Under the pieces are notes generated by a model. The model had not been told where the DNA came from. It saw only the letters and a program-made list of their open reading frames with translations, and ran no database searches. Below are positions 38,339 through 47,798 of a DNA stretch of 64,000 bases, piece by piece (position 1 is the stretch's first letter; every line of letters starts with the position of its first letter). Made by a program: the position numbers and the translations under genes. Origin of the DNA: Hydrogenophaga sp. (lineage in GTDB: Bacteria; Pseudomonadota; Gammaproteobacteria; Burkholderiales; Burkholderiaceae_C); NCBI RefSeq assembly GCF_011772445.1, contig NZ_WVZN01000042.1, positions 1-64,000 on the forward strand. Direction: 5' to 3'.

Positions 38339-39325
38339 TTAACACGGCTGCGCGGATTCTGCAGACGCCTCGTCGGGGCATCCCCAGACGGCCTGGGCCC
38401 GGGCGATCCAGGCCTCGATCGCCTCGGGATCGTGGTGTAGGCGCAGTTCGTCGAAGGCGGTCTGGGCCTCGGGGTAGCGGTGGCGCAGGTAGTTGAGCCA
38501 CTGCTTGAGCCGCCCCGCGCGGTGGCGGCGCTCGACGCGCGCGCTCACCCGGGCCCAGAACAGCGGCAGCAGCGGCACCACACGCGACCAGGGCACCTCG
38601 CCCTCGCCACGAATGGCCATCGCCATGCCCGGGTCGGTGATCTGGCCGCGGCCGATCATCAGGTGCTCGCAGCCCGTGACGGCCTGGCAGCGGCGCGCGT
38701 CGTCCGCATTCCAGATCTCGCCGTTGGCGATGAGCACCGGCCGCTGCGCGGGCAGGGCCTGCGCCACCCGCGCGATGCGTTCCCAGTGCGCGGGCGGCTT
38801 GTAGCCCTGGGCCTTGGTGCGCGCGTGGATCACGAGCTCGCTGGCGCCCGCGTCGGTGATGGCCAGCGCGTTGTCTTCGGCGCGCGCGTCGTCCATGTAG
38901 CCCAGGCGCATCTTGGCCGACACCGGCACGTGCGCGGGCACCGCGCGCCGCACCGCCGCCACGATGCGCCCCACGAGTTCGGGCTCGTCGAGCAGGATGG
39001 CGCCGCCCCGGCTGTTGTTCACGGTCTTGGCCGGGCAACCGAAGTTCAGATCGATGCCCGGTGGCTTCAGCGTGGCCAGGCGCGCGGCGTTCTCGGCCAG
39101 CAGCGTGGGGTCGGATCCCAGCAACTGCGGGCGCACGGGCACACCGGCCACCGTGCACCCGCCGTTCAGCAGCTCGGGCACCACGCGGATGAAGGCGCGC
39201 TCGGGCAACAGGGTGTTGGTGATGCGGATGAACTCGCTCGTGCAGCGGTCCACGCCGCCCAGGCGCGTGAGCACGTCGCGCAGCGTGGCGTCGAGCAAGC
39301 CTTCCATGGGAGCGAGCAGCAGCAT
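38339..39325 (-). CDS. dusC: tRNA-dihydrouridine(16) synthase
   Basis: 328-aa FMN enzyme of the Dus family. It starts MLLLAPMEGLLDATLRDVL, the conserved DusC N-terminus; the frame is open further upstream to 39373 but that part is not conserved. The active-site Cys lies in NFGCPAKTVNNSRGGA. FMN-binding segments include SAKMRLGY, ITDAGASELVIHARTK and IANGEIWN. It reduces U16 in tRNA. Divergent from the RluA-type gene with 56 nt between. Confidence 0.93.
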   Translation of the reverse strand: MLLLAPMEGLLDATLRDVLTRLGGVDRCTSEFIRITNTLLPERAFIRVVPELLNGGCTVAGVPVRPQLLGSDPTLLAENAARLATLKPPGIDLNFGCPAKTVNNSRGGAILLDEPELVGRIVAAVRRAVPAHVPVSAKMRLGYMDDARAEDNALAITDAGASELVIHARTKAQGYKPPAHWERIARVAQALPAQRPVLIANGEIWNADDARRCQAVTGCEHLMIGRGQITDPGMAMAIRGEGEVPWSRVVPLLPLFWARVSARVERRHRAGRLKQWLNYLRHRYPEAQTAFDELRLHHDPEAIEAWIARAQAVWGCPDEASAESAQPC

Positions 39326-39381
39326 GGGCCGTATTGTCCCGTGCGACGGGCCACCGCCCGGCGGCGGGGACAATCGCGCCC

Positions 39382-40050
39382 ATGAACACCGCCGTGGACG
39401 ACCTGCACCTGGTGCACGAGGACGACGCCCTGATCGTGCTCGACAAACCCTCGGGCCTGCTGGCCGTGCCGGGCCGCGGCCCGGACAAGCAGGACTGCCT
39501 GAGCGCGCGCGCCCAGGCGCGCTGGCCCGACGCCCTCATCGTGCACCGTCTGGACATGGCCACCTCGGGCCTGGTGGTGATGGCGCGCGGCCTGGCGATG
39601 CAGCGCGCCCTGTCCATGGCCTTCGAGAAGCGCCGCGTGCACAAGCGATACACCGCCGTGGTGGCCGGTGCGCTGGCCAACCCCGATGCCGGCAACGGCT
39701 GGCAGACCATCGACCTGCCGCTGATGATCGACTGGATGAACCGCCCGCGCAGCATCGTGCACCACGAGATGGGCAAGCCCAGCCTGACCCGCTGGCGCCT
39801 GGCGGCCGATGACCAAGGCGCGCACGGGGACATCGGCACGCGCTTAGAACTGGAGCCCGTGACCGGGCGCACCCACCAGTTGCGGGTGCACCTGCAGGCC
39901 ATCGGCCACCCGATCGTGGGCGATCCGCTCTACGCCAGCGAGGCGCAGCGCGCCATGGCCGGGCGCCTGCTGCTGCACGCGGGCTGGCTTGCCTTGCCGC
40001 ACCCCGTCAGCGGCGACACACTCGAACTGCACAGCCCCTGCCCTTTCTGA
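39382..40050 (+). CDS. RluA-family pseudouridine synthase
   Basis: 222 aa. The catalytic Asp58 is in IVHRLDMATSGLVV. Other family motifs are VLDKPSGLLAVPGRG, RVHKRYTAVVAG and GRTHQLRVHLQAIGHPIVGDPLYA. No S4 domain, so it resembles the short RluA type that modifies 23S rRNA U746 and tRNA U32. ATG 39382 is used as it leads directly into the domain. Confidence 0.92.
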   Translation: MNTAVDDLHLVHEDDALIVLDKPSGLLAVPGRGPDKQDCLSARAQARWPDALIVHRLDMATSGLVVMARGLAMQRALSMAFEKRRVHKRYTAVVAGALANPDAGNGWQTIDLPLMIDWMNRPRSIVHHEMGKPSLTRWRLAADDQGAHGDIGTRLELEPVTGRTHQLRVHLQAIGHPIVGDPLYASEAQRAMAGRLLLHAGWLALPHPVSGDTLELHSPCPF

Positions 40051-40082
40051 TCCCGAACGACCGACCCGAAGAGACACTCCGC

Positions 40083-40859
40083 ATGACCACCCCCCACCTC
40101 ACCATCCTCACCGGCGCCTCGCGCGGCATGGGCCAGGCCATGGCCCGGCAACTGCTGTCGCCCAACCACGTGCTGCTGTGCCTGTCGCGCCAGATCAGCG
40201 ACGAGCTGCAGGCCGAGGCCGAGCGCCTGGGCGCGCCGCTCACGCAATGGTCGCAGGACCTGGCCGACACCCGCGGGGCGCGCGATCGCCTGTCGAACTG
40301 GCTCACCGGCCTGAACCCGAAGGAGATCGCCAGCGCCACGCTGATCAACAACGCGGGCGTGCTCCCGGCCATCGTGCCGCTGCCCGATTGCCCGCCCGAG
40401 CAGCTCACCAACGCGCTGCGCGTGGGGCTGGAGGCGCCCATGCACCTCACGGCCGCGTTCCTGGGCGCCACGCGCGCCTGGGTGCAGGCGGGCTGGAAAG
40501 GTCCGCGCCGCGTGCTCAACATCTCCTCCGGCCTGGGCCGCAACGCCATGGCCTCGCAGGCGCCGTACTGCGCAGCCAAGGCCGGGCTGGACCACTTCAC
40601 GCGCTGCTGCGCGCTGGAAGAGCTGCACCAGCCGCATGGCGCGAAGCTGGTCTCGCTGGCCCCGGGCGTGATCGACACCGACATGCAGATCCACCTGCGC
40701 GGCAGCGAAGCCCAGGCCTTCCCCGACCGCCAGCGCTTCGTCGACCTGCGCGAAAAGGGCATGCTCAGCAGCCCCGAGGACGCGGCCACGCGCGTGCTTG
40801 CCTGGCTCGACCGCTCGGACTTCGGCCAGAACCCCGTGGCGGACGTGCGCGACGCCTGA
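40083..40859 (+). CDS. short-chain dehydrogenase/reductase
   Basis: 258-aa classical SDR. Cofactor loop TGASRGMGQAMA, NNAG motif, catalytic Ser in ISSGLG and the YxxxK pair in YCAAKAG. The arrangement resembles sepiapterin-reductase-like SDRs; NADP preference is suggested by the Arg after TGAS. Substrate unknown. Confidence 0.9.
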   Translation: MTTPHLTILTGASRGMGQAMARQLLSPNHVLLCLSRQISDELQAEAERLGAPLTQWSQDLADTRGARDRLSNWLTGLNPKEIASATLINNAGVLPAIVPLPDCPPEQLTNALRVGLEAPMHLTAAFLGATRAWVQAGWKGPRRVLNISSGLGRNAMASQAPYCAAKAGLDHFTRCCALEELHQPHGAKLVSLAPGVIDTDMQIHLRGSEAQAFPDRQRFVDLREKGMLSSPEDAATRVLAWLDRSDFGQNPVADVRDA

Positions 40860-40880
40860 GGCTTCACCCGCGAGGTCGCC

Positions 40881-41435
40881 ATGCTGCAACGACGCCGCTT
40901 CCTCGCCGCCTCCGCGCTCGCTGCGGGTGGCGTTCGCGCCCAGTCCACGGACTTCTGGGCCCGCCTGCGCGAAGGAGGCCATGTGGTGCTCATGCGCCAC
41001 GCCCAGACCGAGCCAGGGGTGGGCGATCCGCCCGACTTCCGCCTGGGCGAATGCGCCACGCAGCGCAACCTGAGCGCCGACGGCCGCGAACAGGCCCGAC
41101 GCATCGGCGAGGCCTTCCGTCGCGAGGCCATCCGCCTCGACGAGGTGCGCAGCAGCGCCTGGTGCCGCTGCGTGGACACCGCGCAGCTGGCCTTCGGCCG
41201 GCACGTGGTGTGGGCACCCATCAACTCGTTCTTCGGTGGGACACAGGCACGCGAGACGCAGACCCGCGAGGTGCTGGCCGCCGTGCAATCGCTGCGTGCG
41301 CCCGGCAACTGGATGCTGGTCACGCACCAGGTGAACATCACGGCGCTCACCGGCGAGTACCTGGCCATGGGCGAGGTCTTCGTGACACGCCCCGAGGGCG
41401 GGCGCCTGCGCCTGCTCGCGCGCCAGACCTTCTGA
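40881..41435 (+). CDS. exported histidine phosphatase family protein
   Basis: 184 aa. N-terminal twin-Arg-like signal (RRRFLAASALAAGGVRA). The RHG motif is VVLMRHAQTEPG, followed by the conserved Arg (VRSSAWCRCVDTAQLAFG) and the second His in MLVTHQVNITALTG. SixA/PGAM-like acid phosphatase fold. Probably periplasmic; 21 nt downstream of the SDR gene. Confidence 0.85.
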   Translation: MLQRRRFLAASALAAGGVRAQSTDFWARLREGGHVVLMRHAQTEPGVGDPPDFRLGECATQRNLSADGREQARRIGEAFRREAIRLDEVRSSAWCRCVDTAQLAFGRHVVWAPINSFFGGTQARETQTREVLAAVQSLRAPGNWMLVTHQVNITALTGEYLAMGEVFVTRPEGGRLRLLARQTF

Positions 41436-41493
41436 CACGGGTCCGCGCTACGATGCCCCGTTTCCCCTTCCCCCTCAGATCCCTGGAGTTCAC

Positions 41494-42678
41494 ATGAGTC
41501 GAGACGTCTACGTCGTGAGCGCGGTCCGCACCGCCATCGGTACCTTCGGCGGCAGCCTGAAAGACACGCCACCCACCGCGCTGGGCGCGCTGGTCGTGCG
41601 CGAATCGCTCGCGCGCGCCCACGTGGACGGCGCCGACGTGGGCCATGTGGTGTTCGGCCACGTGGTCAACACCGAACCGCGCGACATGTACCTCTCGCGC
41701 GTGGCCGCGCTTGACGGCGGCTGCGCGCAAGGCACGCCGGCCTTCAACGTGAACCGCCTCTGCGGCTCGGGCCTGCAGGCCATCGTCTCGGCCGCGCAGG
41801 GCATCCTGCTCGGCGACACCGAGATCGCCATCGGCGCGGGCGCCGAGAACATGAGCCGCGCGCCCTACGCCAGCCTCAACACCCGCTTCGGCGCGCGCAT
41901 GGGCGACGCCACGCTGGTCGACATGATGGTCGGCGCCCTGCACGACCCCTTCCACACCATCCACATGGGCGTCACGGCCGAGAACATCGCCGCCAAATGG
42001 GGCATCAGCCGCGAGGAGCAGGACAAGCTCGCCGCCGAAAGCCACCGCCGCGCACAGCACGCGGTGGAGGCGGGCTACTTCAAGGAGCAGATCGTCCCCG
42101 TGATGCTCAAGAGCCGCAAGGGCGAGGTGGCCTTCGACACCGACGAGCACTTCCGCCCCAACGCCACGGTGGAGGACATGGCCAAGCTCAAGCCCGTGTT
42201 CGTGAAGGAGAACGGCACCGTCACCGCGGGCAACGCCTCCGGCATCAACGACGCCGCGGCGGCCGTGGTGCTGATGAGCGGCGAGGAGGTCAAGGCGCGC
42301 GGCATCAATCCCATCGCGCGACTGGTGGGCTACGCGCACGCGGGCGTGGACCCGAAGTACATGGGCATCGGCCCGGTGCCGGCCACGCAGGCCGTGCTCA
42401 AGAAGACCGGCCTGAGCCTGAACGACATCGACGTCATTGAGGCCAACGAGGCCTTCGCGGCCCAGGCCTGCGCCGTCATCCGCGACCTGGGGCTTGACCC
42501 GGCCAAGGTCAACCCCAATGGCTCGGGCATCTCGCTGGGCCACCCCATCGGCGCCACCGGCGCGCTGATCACGGTAAAGGCCATTCACGAGCTCGACCGC
42601 TGCCAGGGCCGCTTCGCGCTGGTCACCATGTGCATCGGTGGTGGCCAGGGCATCGCCGCCATCTTCGAGCGTTCCTGA
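41494..42678 (+). CDS. bktB: beta-ketothiolase / acetyl-CoA acetyltransferase
   Basis: 394-aa thiolase. Acylated Cys90 in NRLCGSGLQAI, His in GHPIGATGA (about 350) and the second Cys in MCIGGGQG (about 380). Opening MSRDVYVVSAVRTAIGTFGG and overall wording match BktB of Cupriavidus-type bacteria, which works in beta-oxidation and supplies 3-ketoacyl-CoA for polyhydroxyalkanoates. GGAG lies 8 nt before the ATG. Confidence 0.92.
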   Translation: MSRDVYVVSAVRTAIGTFGGSLKDTPPTALGALVVRESLARAHVDGADVGHVVFGHVVNTEPRDMYLSRVAALDGGCAQGTPAFNVNRLCGSGLQAIVSAAQGILLGDTEIAIGAGAENMSRAPYASLNTRFGARMGDATLVDMMVGALHDPFHTIHMGVTAENIAAKWGISREEQDKLAAESHRRAQHAVEAGYFKEQIVPVMLKSRKGEVAFDTDEHFRPNATVEDMAKLKPVFVKENGTVTAGNASGINDAAAAVVLMSGEEVKARGINPIARLVGYAHAGVDPKYMGIGPVPATQAVLKKTGLSLNDIDVIEANEAFAAQACAVIRDLGLDPAKVNPNGSGISLGHPIGATGALITVKAIHELDRCQGRFALVTMCIGGGQGIAAIFERS

Positions 42679-42697
42679 CCCCGCACCGGAGGCCCGC

Positions 42698-43885
42698 ATG
42701 CACGGACTGCCGACCGCCGAGCCGGCGGACCTGGGGCTGAGCCCCGAACGCACGCAGCGCATCGTCCAGGCCCTGCAGAGCGACGTGGACAGCGGCCGCC
42801 TGCCCGGCGCCTCGGTGCTGATCGCGCGGCACGGCCGCGTGGTGCTCGACGCCGCCGTCGGCCGCCTCGACCCGTCGCGCGACGCGCCCATGGGCACGGA
42901 TGCGATCTTCCGCATCTACTCCATGACCAAGCCCATCGTCTCGGTGGCGGCCATGATGCTGGTGGAGCAAGGGCGGCTGCAACTGAGCGATCCGGTGGGC
43001 CGGTACATCCCCGCCTTCATGAGCCAGCGCGTGGCCGTGCCCGGCCCGCACGGCGTGGCGCTGGTGCCCGCCGCGCGGCCCGCCACCGTGCAAGACCTTC
43101 TGCGCCACACCGCCGGCCTGACCTACGAGTTCACCGGCAACGGCCACGTGAACGCGCTCTACTCGCAAGCCGGCCTGGGCAGCCGCGACCAGACCAATGC
43201 CCAACTCTGCGAGCGCCTGGCCGCGCTGCCGCTGGCGCACCAGCCCGGCACGGCCTGGGCCTACAGCCGCGCCACCGACGTGCTGGGCCGCGTGATCGAA
43301 GTCATCACCGGCCAGCCCCTGGCCGAGCACCTGCGCGAGGCCGTCCTGCAGCCGCTGGGCCTGCACGAGACGGGCTTTCATGTGCCGCCCGCGCAGCACC
43401 ACCGCATCGCCGAGGCCTTCGAACACGACCCCGATGGCGGCGTGCAGATGCCCATGCACGACCCGCGCGAGGTGCCGAAGCTGGAGATGGGTGGCGGCGG
43501 CCTCATGTCCACCGCCCACGACTACGCGCGCTTCCTGCAGTGCCTGCTCAATGGCGGCGAGCTGGACGGCCAGCGCCTGCTCTCACCGCACACCCTGGCC
43601 TTCATGACGGCCGACCACCTCGGCGCCAGCGTGCCCCACGCCGACAACCCGCTGCTGCCGCCGGGCCACGGCTTCGGCCTGGGCTTCGCGGTGCGCACCG
43701 CGCTGGGCGAGGCCAGCGTCCCGGGCTCTCTGGGCACCTACCACTGGAGCGGCATCGGCGGCACGCACTTCTTCGTCGACCCGTCGCTGGGGCTGTTCGC
43801 CCTCTTCATGGCGCAGGCGCCGAACCAACGCATCCACTACCGGGGGGTGATGCGGGGGCTGGTGTACGGGGCGGTGGTGGCCTGA
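42698..43885 (+). CDS. beta-lactamase-fold serine hydrolase (EstB-like esterase)
   Basis: 395 aa, class C beta-lactamase/penicillin-binding fold. Catalytic SxxK is SMTK (YSMTKPIVSVAAMM), the Tyr motif is YSRATDVLG, and a late GGTH region takes the place of KTG. No signal peptide, so it is probably a cytoplasmic esterase and not a beta-lactamase. CCGGAGG precedes ATG 42698. Close behind bktB, possibly the same transcript. Confidence 0.85.
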   Translation: MHGLPTAEPADLGLSPERTQRIVQALQSDVDSGRLPGASVLIARHGRVVLDAAVGRLDPSRDAPMGTDAIFRIYSMTKPIVSVAAMMLVEQGRLQLSDPVGRYIPAFMSQRVAVPGPHGVALVPAARPATVQDLLRHTAGLTYEFTGNGHVNALYSQAGLGSRDQTNAQLCERLAALPLAHQPGTAWAYSRATDVLGRVIEVITGQPLAEHLREAVLQPLGLHETGFHVPPAQHHRIAEAFEHDPDGGVQMPMHDPREVPKLEMGGGGLMSTAHDYARFLQCLLNGGELDGQRLLSPHTLAFMTADHLGASVPHADNPLLPPGHGFGLGFAVRTALGEASVPGSLGTYHWSGIGGTHFFVDPSLGLFALFMAQAPNQRIHYRGVMRGLVYGAVVA

Positions 43886-43906
43886 TCTGGCAGAGAAGGC
43901 CGGCTC

Positions 43907-44809
43907 TCAACCCTTCCCCGGCAAGGCCTTCAGGTACAGGTGCAGCGCCCGCAGGTCCGTCTCGCTCATCTCCCGCAGCGACTCGAAGGGCATGACCTGC
44001 ACCGCCGTTCCGTCCGGCCGCTTGCCGCTGCGGAACATGCCGATCAGCGCATCGGCATCGGCGTAGCGCCCCATGACGCTGCCCTCGCCCGGCGCCAGCC
44101 GCGAGGCCGGCGGCCAGTCGGGCGGGCCGCCGGGAATCTTGCCGCCCACCAGGCCCTCGCGGTGGCAGCCGATGCACATGTTCGCCACGTACTGGCCATG
44201 CGCCAGCGTCACGCCCTCGGGCACCGGCTGCTGCGGCGGCAGCGTGTGGTCGATGCGCGAAGCCGCATCAGGTACCACACCAAAGCCATAGAGCGCGCGC
44301 ACCGGCAGCGGCAGTTTCACCACCGCGCCCGAGCCTGTCTGCGGCGGCAGTGAGCGGATGTGGGCCACGAGCGCAGCCAGGTCGTCGTCCGTGAAGCGGT
44401 TGTAGTCCTCGCTCGGCATCACCATCAGCGCACGGCCCTTGGGGTCCACGCCATGGCGGATGGCGCGCACCCAGTCCACCGGCTGGTAGGCGCTCACCAC
44501 ACCGCCGGGGCCGGTGGTGATGTTGGGGCCGGCGATGGTGAGTGCCCCGTCGTCCACGAAGGTGCGGCCGGCGCCGTTGGCACCGTGGCAGTCCACGCAG
44601 CCGCGGGACGCGTAGAGGTAGCGCCCGCGTTCCAGCGCGGCTGCGTCGCTCTTGTAGGGCACGGCCTGCACGGCCACGTCCACGCGGCGTTGCTGTTTGC
44701 GTTCGGCCAGCAGGATGCCGGTGGCCAGGGCGGCGGCGGCCAGGAGCACCAGGCTGCCCAGTCCAATGCCGAGCACGCGCAGCCAGCGCGTGCGGTTCTT
44801 GTTCGTCAT
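43907..44809 (-). CDS. membrane-anchored diheme cytochrome c
   Basis: 300 aa. N-terminal membrane helix (GIGLGSLVLLAAAALATGILLA as residues about 14-35). Two c-type haem motifs: CVDCH near residue 70 and CIGCH near residue 212, each in a cytochrome c domain, with candidate axial Met residues later in each domain (MVMPSEDY, VMPFESL). It resembles the diheme subunits of alcohol or aldehyde dehydrogenases, but no such partner is adjacent. Confidence 0.88.
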   Translation of the reverse strand: MTNKNRTRWLRVLGIGLGSLVLLAAAALATGILLAERKQQRRVDVAVQAVPYKSDAAALERGRYLYASRGCVDCHGANGAGRTFVDDGALTIAGPNITTGPGGVVSAYQPVDWVRAIRHGVDPKGRALMVMPSEDYNRFTDDDLAALVAHIRSLPPQTGSGAVVKLPLPVRALYGFGVVPDAASRIDHTLPPQQPVPEGVTLAHGQYVANMCIGCHREGLVGGKIPGGPPDWPPASRLAPGEGSVMGRYADADALIGMFRSGKRPDGTAVQVMPFESLREMSETDLRALHLYLKALPGKG

Positions 44810-44972
44810 TTACCCCTCCTCGTTGAGTGGAGCGATTGCACGACAGCGGGCCCAGGCGCGTCAACGCTCCGGTGGAGGAATAGCGCGTCGGTTTCGCCGG
44901 GTTAAGGGATTTTTCAGATGCGGTGACCCATGCGCGTCGCGCCGGCCAGCGGTGTCGGGCCTGGCCGGGTGG

Positions 44973-44987
44973 CATACATACGGTATG
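44973..44987. promoter_or_regulatory. inverted repeat in a divergent promoter region
   Basis: CATAC-N5-GTATG lies between the divergent cytochrome c and acyl-CoA ligase genes, in a 240-nt gap, 63 nt before ATG 45050. It could be an operator, but no regulator is adjacent. Confidence 0.25.
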
Positions 44988-45049
44988 GGCAGAAGCGCGG
45001 GCGCGCGCTATGGTCCGGGCCTTGGCTGTCACGCTGCTGCGCCCACAAC

Positions 45050-46453
45050 ATGTCCCTCGCCCACCTGCTCGCCCGCCAGGCCCGCACCTCGCCCGACACC
45101 CTCGCCCTTTTCAACGGCACCGAGCCCTGGGCCACGCACGCGCAGTGGGCGCAGCGCAGCGCGGCGCTGGCGCAGCGGCTGAGCGCGGCCGGGCTGCAAC
45201 CCGGCGATCGCGTGGTGCTCTTCATGCGCAACCACCCCCGCTACCTGGAGCTGCTGTGGGGCGCGTGGTGGGCCGGGCTGGCGGTGGTGCCGGTCAATGC
45301 CAAGCTGCACCCGGCCGAAGTGGAATGGATCATCGACAACGCGCAGGCGCGCTGGGCCTTCGTGACGAGCGACGTGGCGCCGCGGGCCCTGGCCGGGCTG
45401 GACCGGCAGATCGACATCGAATCGCCCGAGGCCGACGCACTGCTCGCGCCGCTGCCAGCGGGCGCCTTGCCCGATCCGCACGACAGCGCGCCGGGCGACA
45501 TGGCCTGGCTGTTCTACACCAGCGGCACCACCGGCCGGCCCAAGGGCGTGATGCTCACGCACCGCAACCTCATGACCATGGGCCTGTGCTACTTCGTCGA
45601 CGTGGACCCGGTGGACCGCGGCGACGCCATCGTCTACGCCGCGCCCTTGTCGCACGGCTGCGGGCTGTACGCCATCCCGCACCTGATGGCCGGCGCGCGC
45701 CACGTGGTACCGGCCTCGGGCGGGGTGGAGCCGGCCGAGCTGTTCGCGCTCGGCCAGGCGCTGGGGCCCTTGTCCACCTTCGCGGCACCCACCATCGTGA
45801 AACGGCTGGTGGACCACGCCGAGGCCCACGGCCTGGGACCGGCCGACGCGGCGCGCGCGTTCAAGACCATCGTCTACGGGGGTGCGCCCATGTACCTGGC
45901 CGACATCCGGCGCGCGCTGCGCGTGATGGGTCCGCGCTTCGTTCAGATCTACGGCCAGGGCGAAACGCCCATGGTGGGCACCGCGCTCTCGAGACGGCAC
46001 ATCGCCGACGCCGCGCACCCGGACCACGCGGCGCGCCTGGCCTCGGTGGGCGTGCGCGAAGGCTGGCTCTGGACCGGCGACCTGGGCTCGATGGACGCGC
46101 ACGGCTTCCTCACGCTCAAGGACCGCAGCAAAGACCTGATCATCAGCGGCGGCTCCAACATCTACCCGCGCGAGGTGGAAGAGGTCTTGCTCACCGCGCC
46201 CGGCGTGGCCGAGGTGGCGGTGGTGGGCGCGCCCGACCCCGAGTGGGGCGAGGTCGTGGTGGCGTTCGTGGTCGCGGCACCGGGCCAGGCAGGCGATGCC
46301 GCCGCACTCGACGCCCACTGCCTCGCGCGCATCGCGCGCTTCAAGCGGCCCAAGCGCTACGTCTTCGTGGACGCCCTGCCCAAGAACAACTACGGCAAGG
46401 TGCTCAAGACCGAGCTGCGCCAACGCGCCGCTCAGTCGGAGAACCCCGCGTGA
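45050..46453 (+). CDS. class I AMP-forming acyl-CoA synthetase / ligase
   Basis: 467 aa, on the short side for the family (about 500-560). P-loop FYTSGTTGRPKGVML, IYGQGETPM motif, the WTGDLGSMDAHGFLTLKDRSKDLI hinge (read in two parts) and catalytic Lys in PKNNYGKVLKTEL. ATG 45050 starts the conserved N-terminus. It activates a carboxylic acid to an acyl-CoA; substrate unknown. The last 50 nt overlap the convergent DoxX gene. Confidence 0.88.
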   Translation: MSLAHLLARQARTSPDTLALFNGTEPWATHAQWAQRSAALAQRLSAAGLQPGDRVVLFMRNHPRYLELLWGAWWAGLAVVPVNAKLHPAEVEWIIDNAQARWAFVTSDVAPRALAGLDRQIDIESPEADALLAPLPAGALPDPHDSAPGDMAWLFYTSGTTGRPKGVMLTHRNLMTMGLCYFVDVDPVDRGDAIVYAAPLSHGCGLYAIPHLMAGARHVVPASGGVEPAELFALGQALGPLSTFAAPTIVKRLVDHAEAHGLGPADAARAFKTIVYGGAPMYLADIRRALRVMGPRFVQIYGQGETPMVGTALSRRHIADAAHPDHAARLASVGVREGWLWTGDLGSMDAHGFLTLKDRSKDLIISGGSNIYPREVEEVLLTAPGVAEVAVVGAPDPEWGEVVVAFVVAAPGQAGDAAALDAHCLARIARFKRPKRYVFVDALPKNNYGKVLKTELRQRAAQSENPA

Positions 46454-46910
46454 CGGCAGGCCGCAAGGTGAACCACCACGCCCAGACGACCAGGATCAGT
46501 TGCAGCGGCGCGCGCACCAGCAGATAGATGGGCCCCCACGCATGGCCACCCATCGGCACCTGGTGCAGGGCCGCATGGATGTTGGCCGGGAAGAACAGAA
46601 TCAGCACCGCCACGGCGCTCAGGCCAGCCAGCTGGCGCAACCGGGGGATGAAGAAGCCGATGGCAATGGCGATTTCCAGCACCCCGGTCAGGTAGACCAG
46701 CGGCGCTCTGCCCGGCACCCAGGCCGGCAGCATCTGCGCCATCGGTTCGGTCTGGATGAAATGCCCGCTGGCCGTGAACAGGAAGACCAGGCCCAGCCCG
46801 ACGGCCGCAGCGGCCTTCGGGTCGGGCCCGCGCCGGCCGCTGGACGCGAGCAGCCGCGCGAAGAGGTACGGCGCGGTCAACAAGAGGAGCAAGACGATGG
46901 GTGTGATCAC
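46404..46910 (-). CDS. DoxX-family membrane protein
   Basis: 168 aa with four hydrophobic segments: residues 1-18 (ITPIVLLLLLTAPYLFA), about 36-52, 68-88 and 96-150. DoxX-like small membrane proteins, some linked to redox or sulfur metabolism. Its 3' end runs 50 nt into the acyl-CoA ligase gene on the other strand. A LysR remnant lies just upstream. Confidence 0.8.
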   Translation of the reverse strand: MITPIVLLLLLTAPYLFARLLASSGRRGPDPKAAAAVGLGLVFLFTASGHFIQTEPMAQMLPAWVPGRAPLVYLTGVLEIAIAIGFFIPRLRQLAGLSAVAVLILFFPANIHAALHQVPMGGHAWGPIYLLVRAPLQLILVVWAWWFTLRPAVTRGSPTERRVGAARS

Positions 46911-46954
46911 GGGGCGTTTCCTGCATGAATTCGGTGGTGCGCACCTTAGGCAGG

Positions 46955-47116
46955 TCAGGCCGTGAAGACGACGCCCTTGCGACGAATCGCCACCCGATGG
47001 GCGCCACTTGCCTGGGAGCGGCGCGAAACGCCAACGCCCTGCGCACAGGCGGCCGCCGAGAAGCCGCCGGCGTCGGCCACGCGCAGGAAGGTGATCAGGT
47101 CGTCGAGCTTGTCCAT
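46955..47116 (-). pseudogene. LysR regulator remnant (N-terminal HTH only)
   Basis: The 53-aa frame opens MDKLDDLITFLRVADAGGF followed by SAAA, an ordinary LysR N-terminus. It loses similarity within the recognition helix (SRRSQASGAHRVAIRRKGVV) and stops. The effector-binding domain is absent. It lies directly upstream of the DoxX gene, in the place a LysR regulator usually takes next to doxX. Deletion or recombination is inferred. Confidence 0.65.
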
Positions 47117-47141
47117 GGGCTCCCCCGGCAGGCGCCCTGGC

Positions 47142-47705
47142 TCAGTTGCCTTTGGCGGCAGTCGCCGGCGGGCGCCAGCCGAAGAACATGGGGTAGACCT
47201 TCTCCACCACCGGGCCGTCGAAATCCCAGGACACGCACTGGCCCAGGTGCGGCGGCGGGCGGCCGTCGTCGCGCGGCGAGAAGGCGCCGGCGCGGGTCTG
47301 CATGGCGGCCGTGGCCAGGTTGTAGAGCAGCTCACGCAGGTGGGTGCACCCGGCGGTGTTGCCCAGGTGGCGCTGGATGGTGTGGCGCCAGCCCTTGCCC
47401 AGCACCTCGCCCACCATGCGCTGCATGTTGGGCAGGATGCCCGGGCAGGGCTCGTGCGGGAAGGCATCCATGGCGACGGCGATGTCGCGGATCACCATGG
47501 CCTCGTCGTAGGTCACGCGGATCCACATGTGGTGAATGGGCTCGTGGGCGGCCCAGCGGCCCTCGCCGCGGATGTCGACGTCGAAGGGCTTGCTGTCGTG
47601 CAGCTCGCCCTCGATCTCCCACAGGCCATCGTCGCGGCGAAATCCCTGGTAGTTGACGCGGCGGGTGTGCATGGGCTGGCGCGCAGCGGGGGTGGGCAGT
47701 GGCAC
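47142..47705 (-). CDS. DUF2889 family protein
   Basis: 187 aa from GTG 47705 (VPLPTPAARQPMHTRRVNYQG), chosen because family members begin MPLP and because GGAG lies 7 nt upstream; ATG 47672 is an alternative. Conserved parts include RRDDGLWEIEGELHD, MWIRVTYDEAMVIRDI and the Cys/His segment GCTHLRELLYNLATAAMQT. Function unknown; frequent in Burkholderiales. Confidence 0.8.
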   Translation of the reverse strand: MPLPTPAARQPMHTRRVNYQGFRRDDGLWEIEGELHDSKPFDVDIRGEGRWAAHEPIHHMWIRVTYDEAMVIRDIAVAMDAFPHEPCPGILPNMQRMVGEVLGKGWRHTIQRHLGNTAGCTHLRELLYNLATAAMQTRAGAFSPRDDGRPPPHLGQCVSWDFDGPVVEKVYPMFFGWRPPATAAKGN

Positions 47706-47798
47706 GTGGGGCTCCGGGGCTTCGGGAAAACCCGCGATTGTCGGATCAATCACCGCCAGGCGCTGGCACACTGGTGTCTTGCCTCCCAGGAGCGCGCC

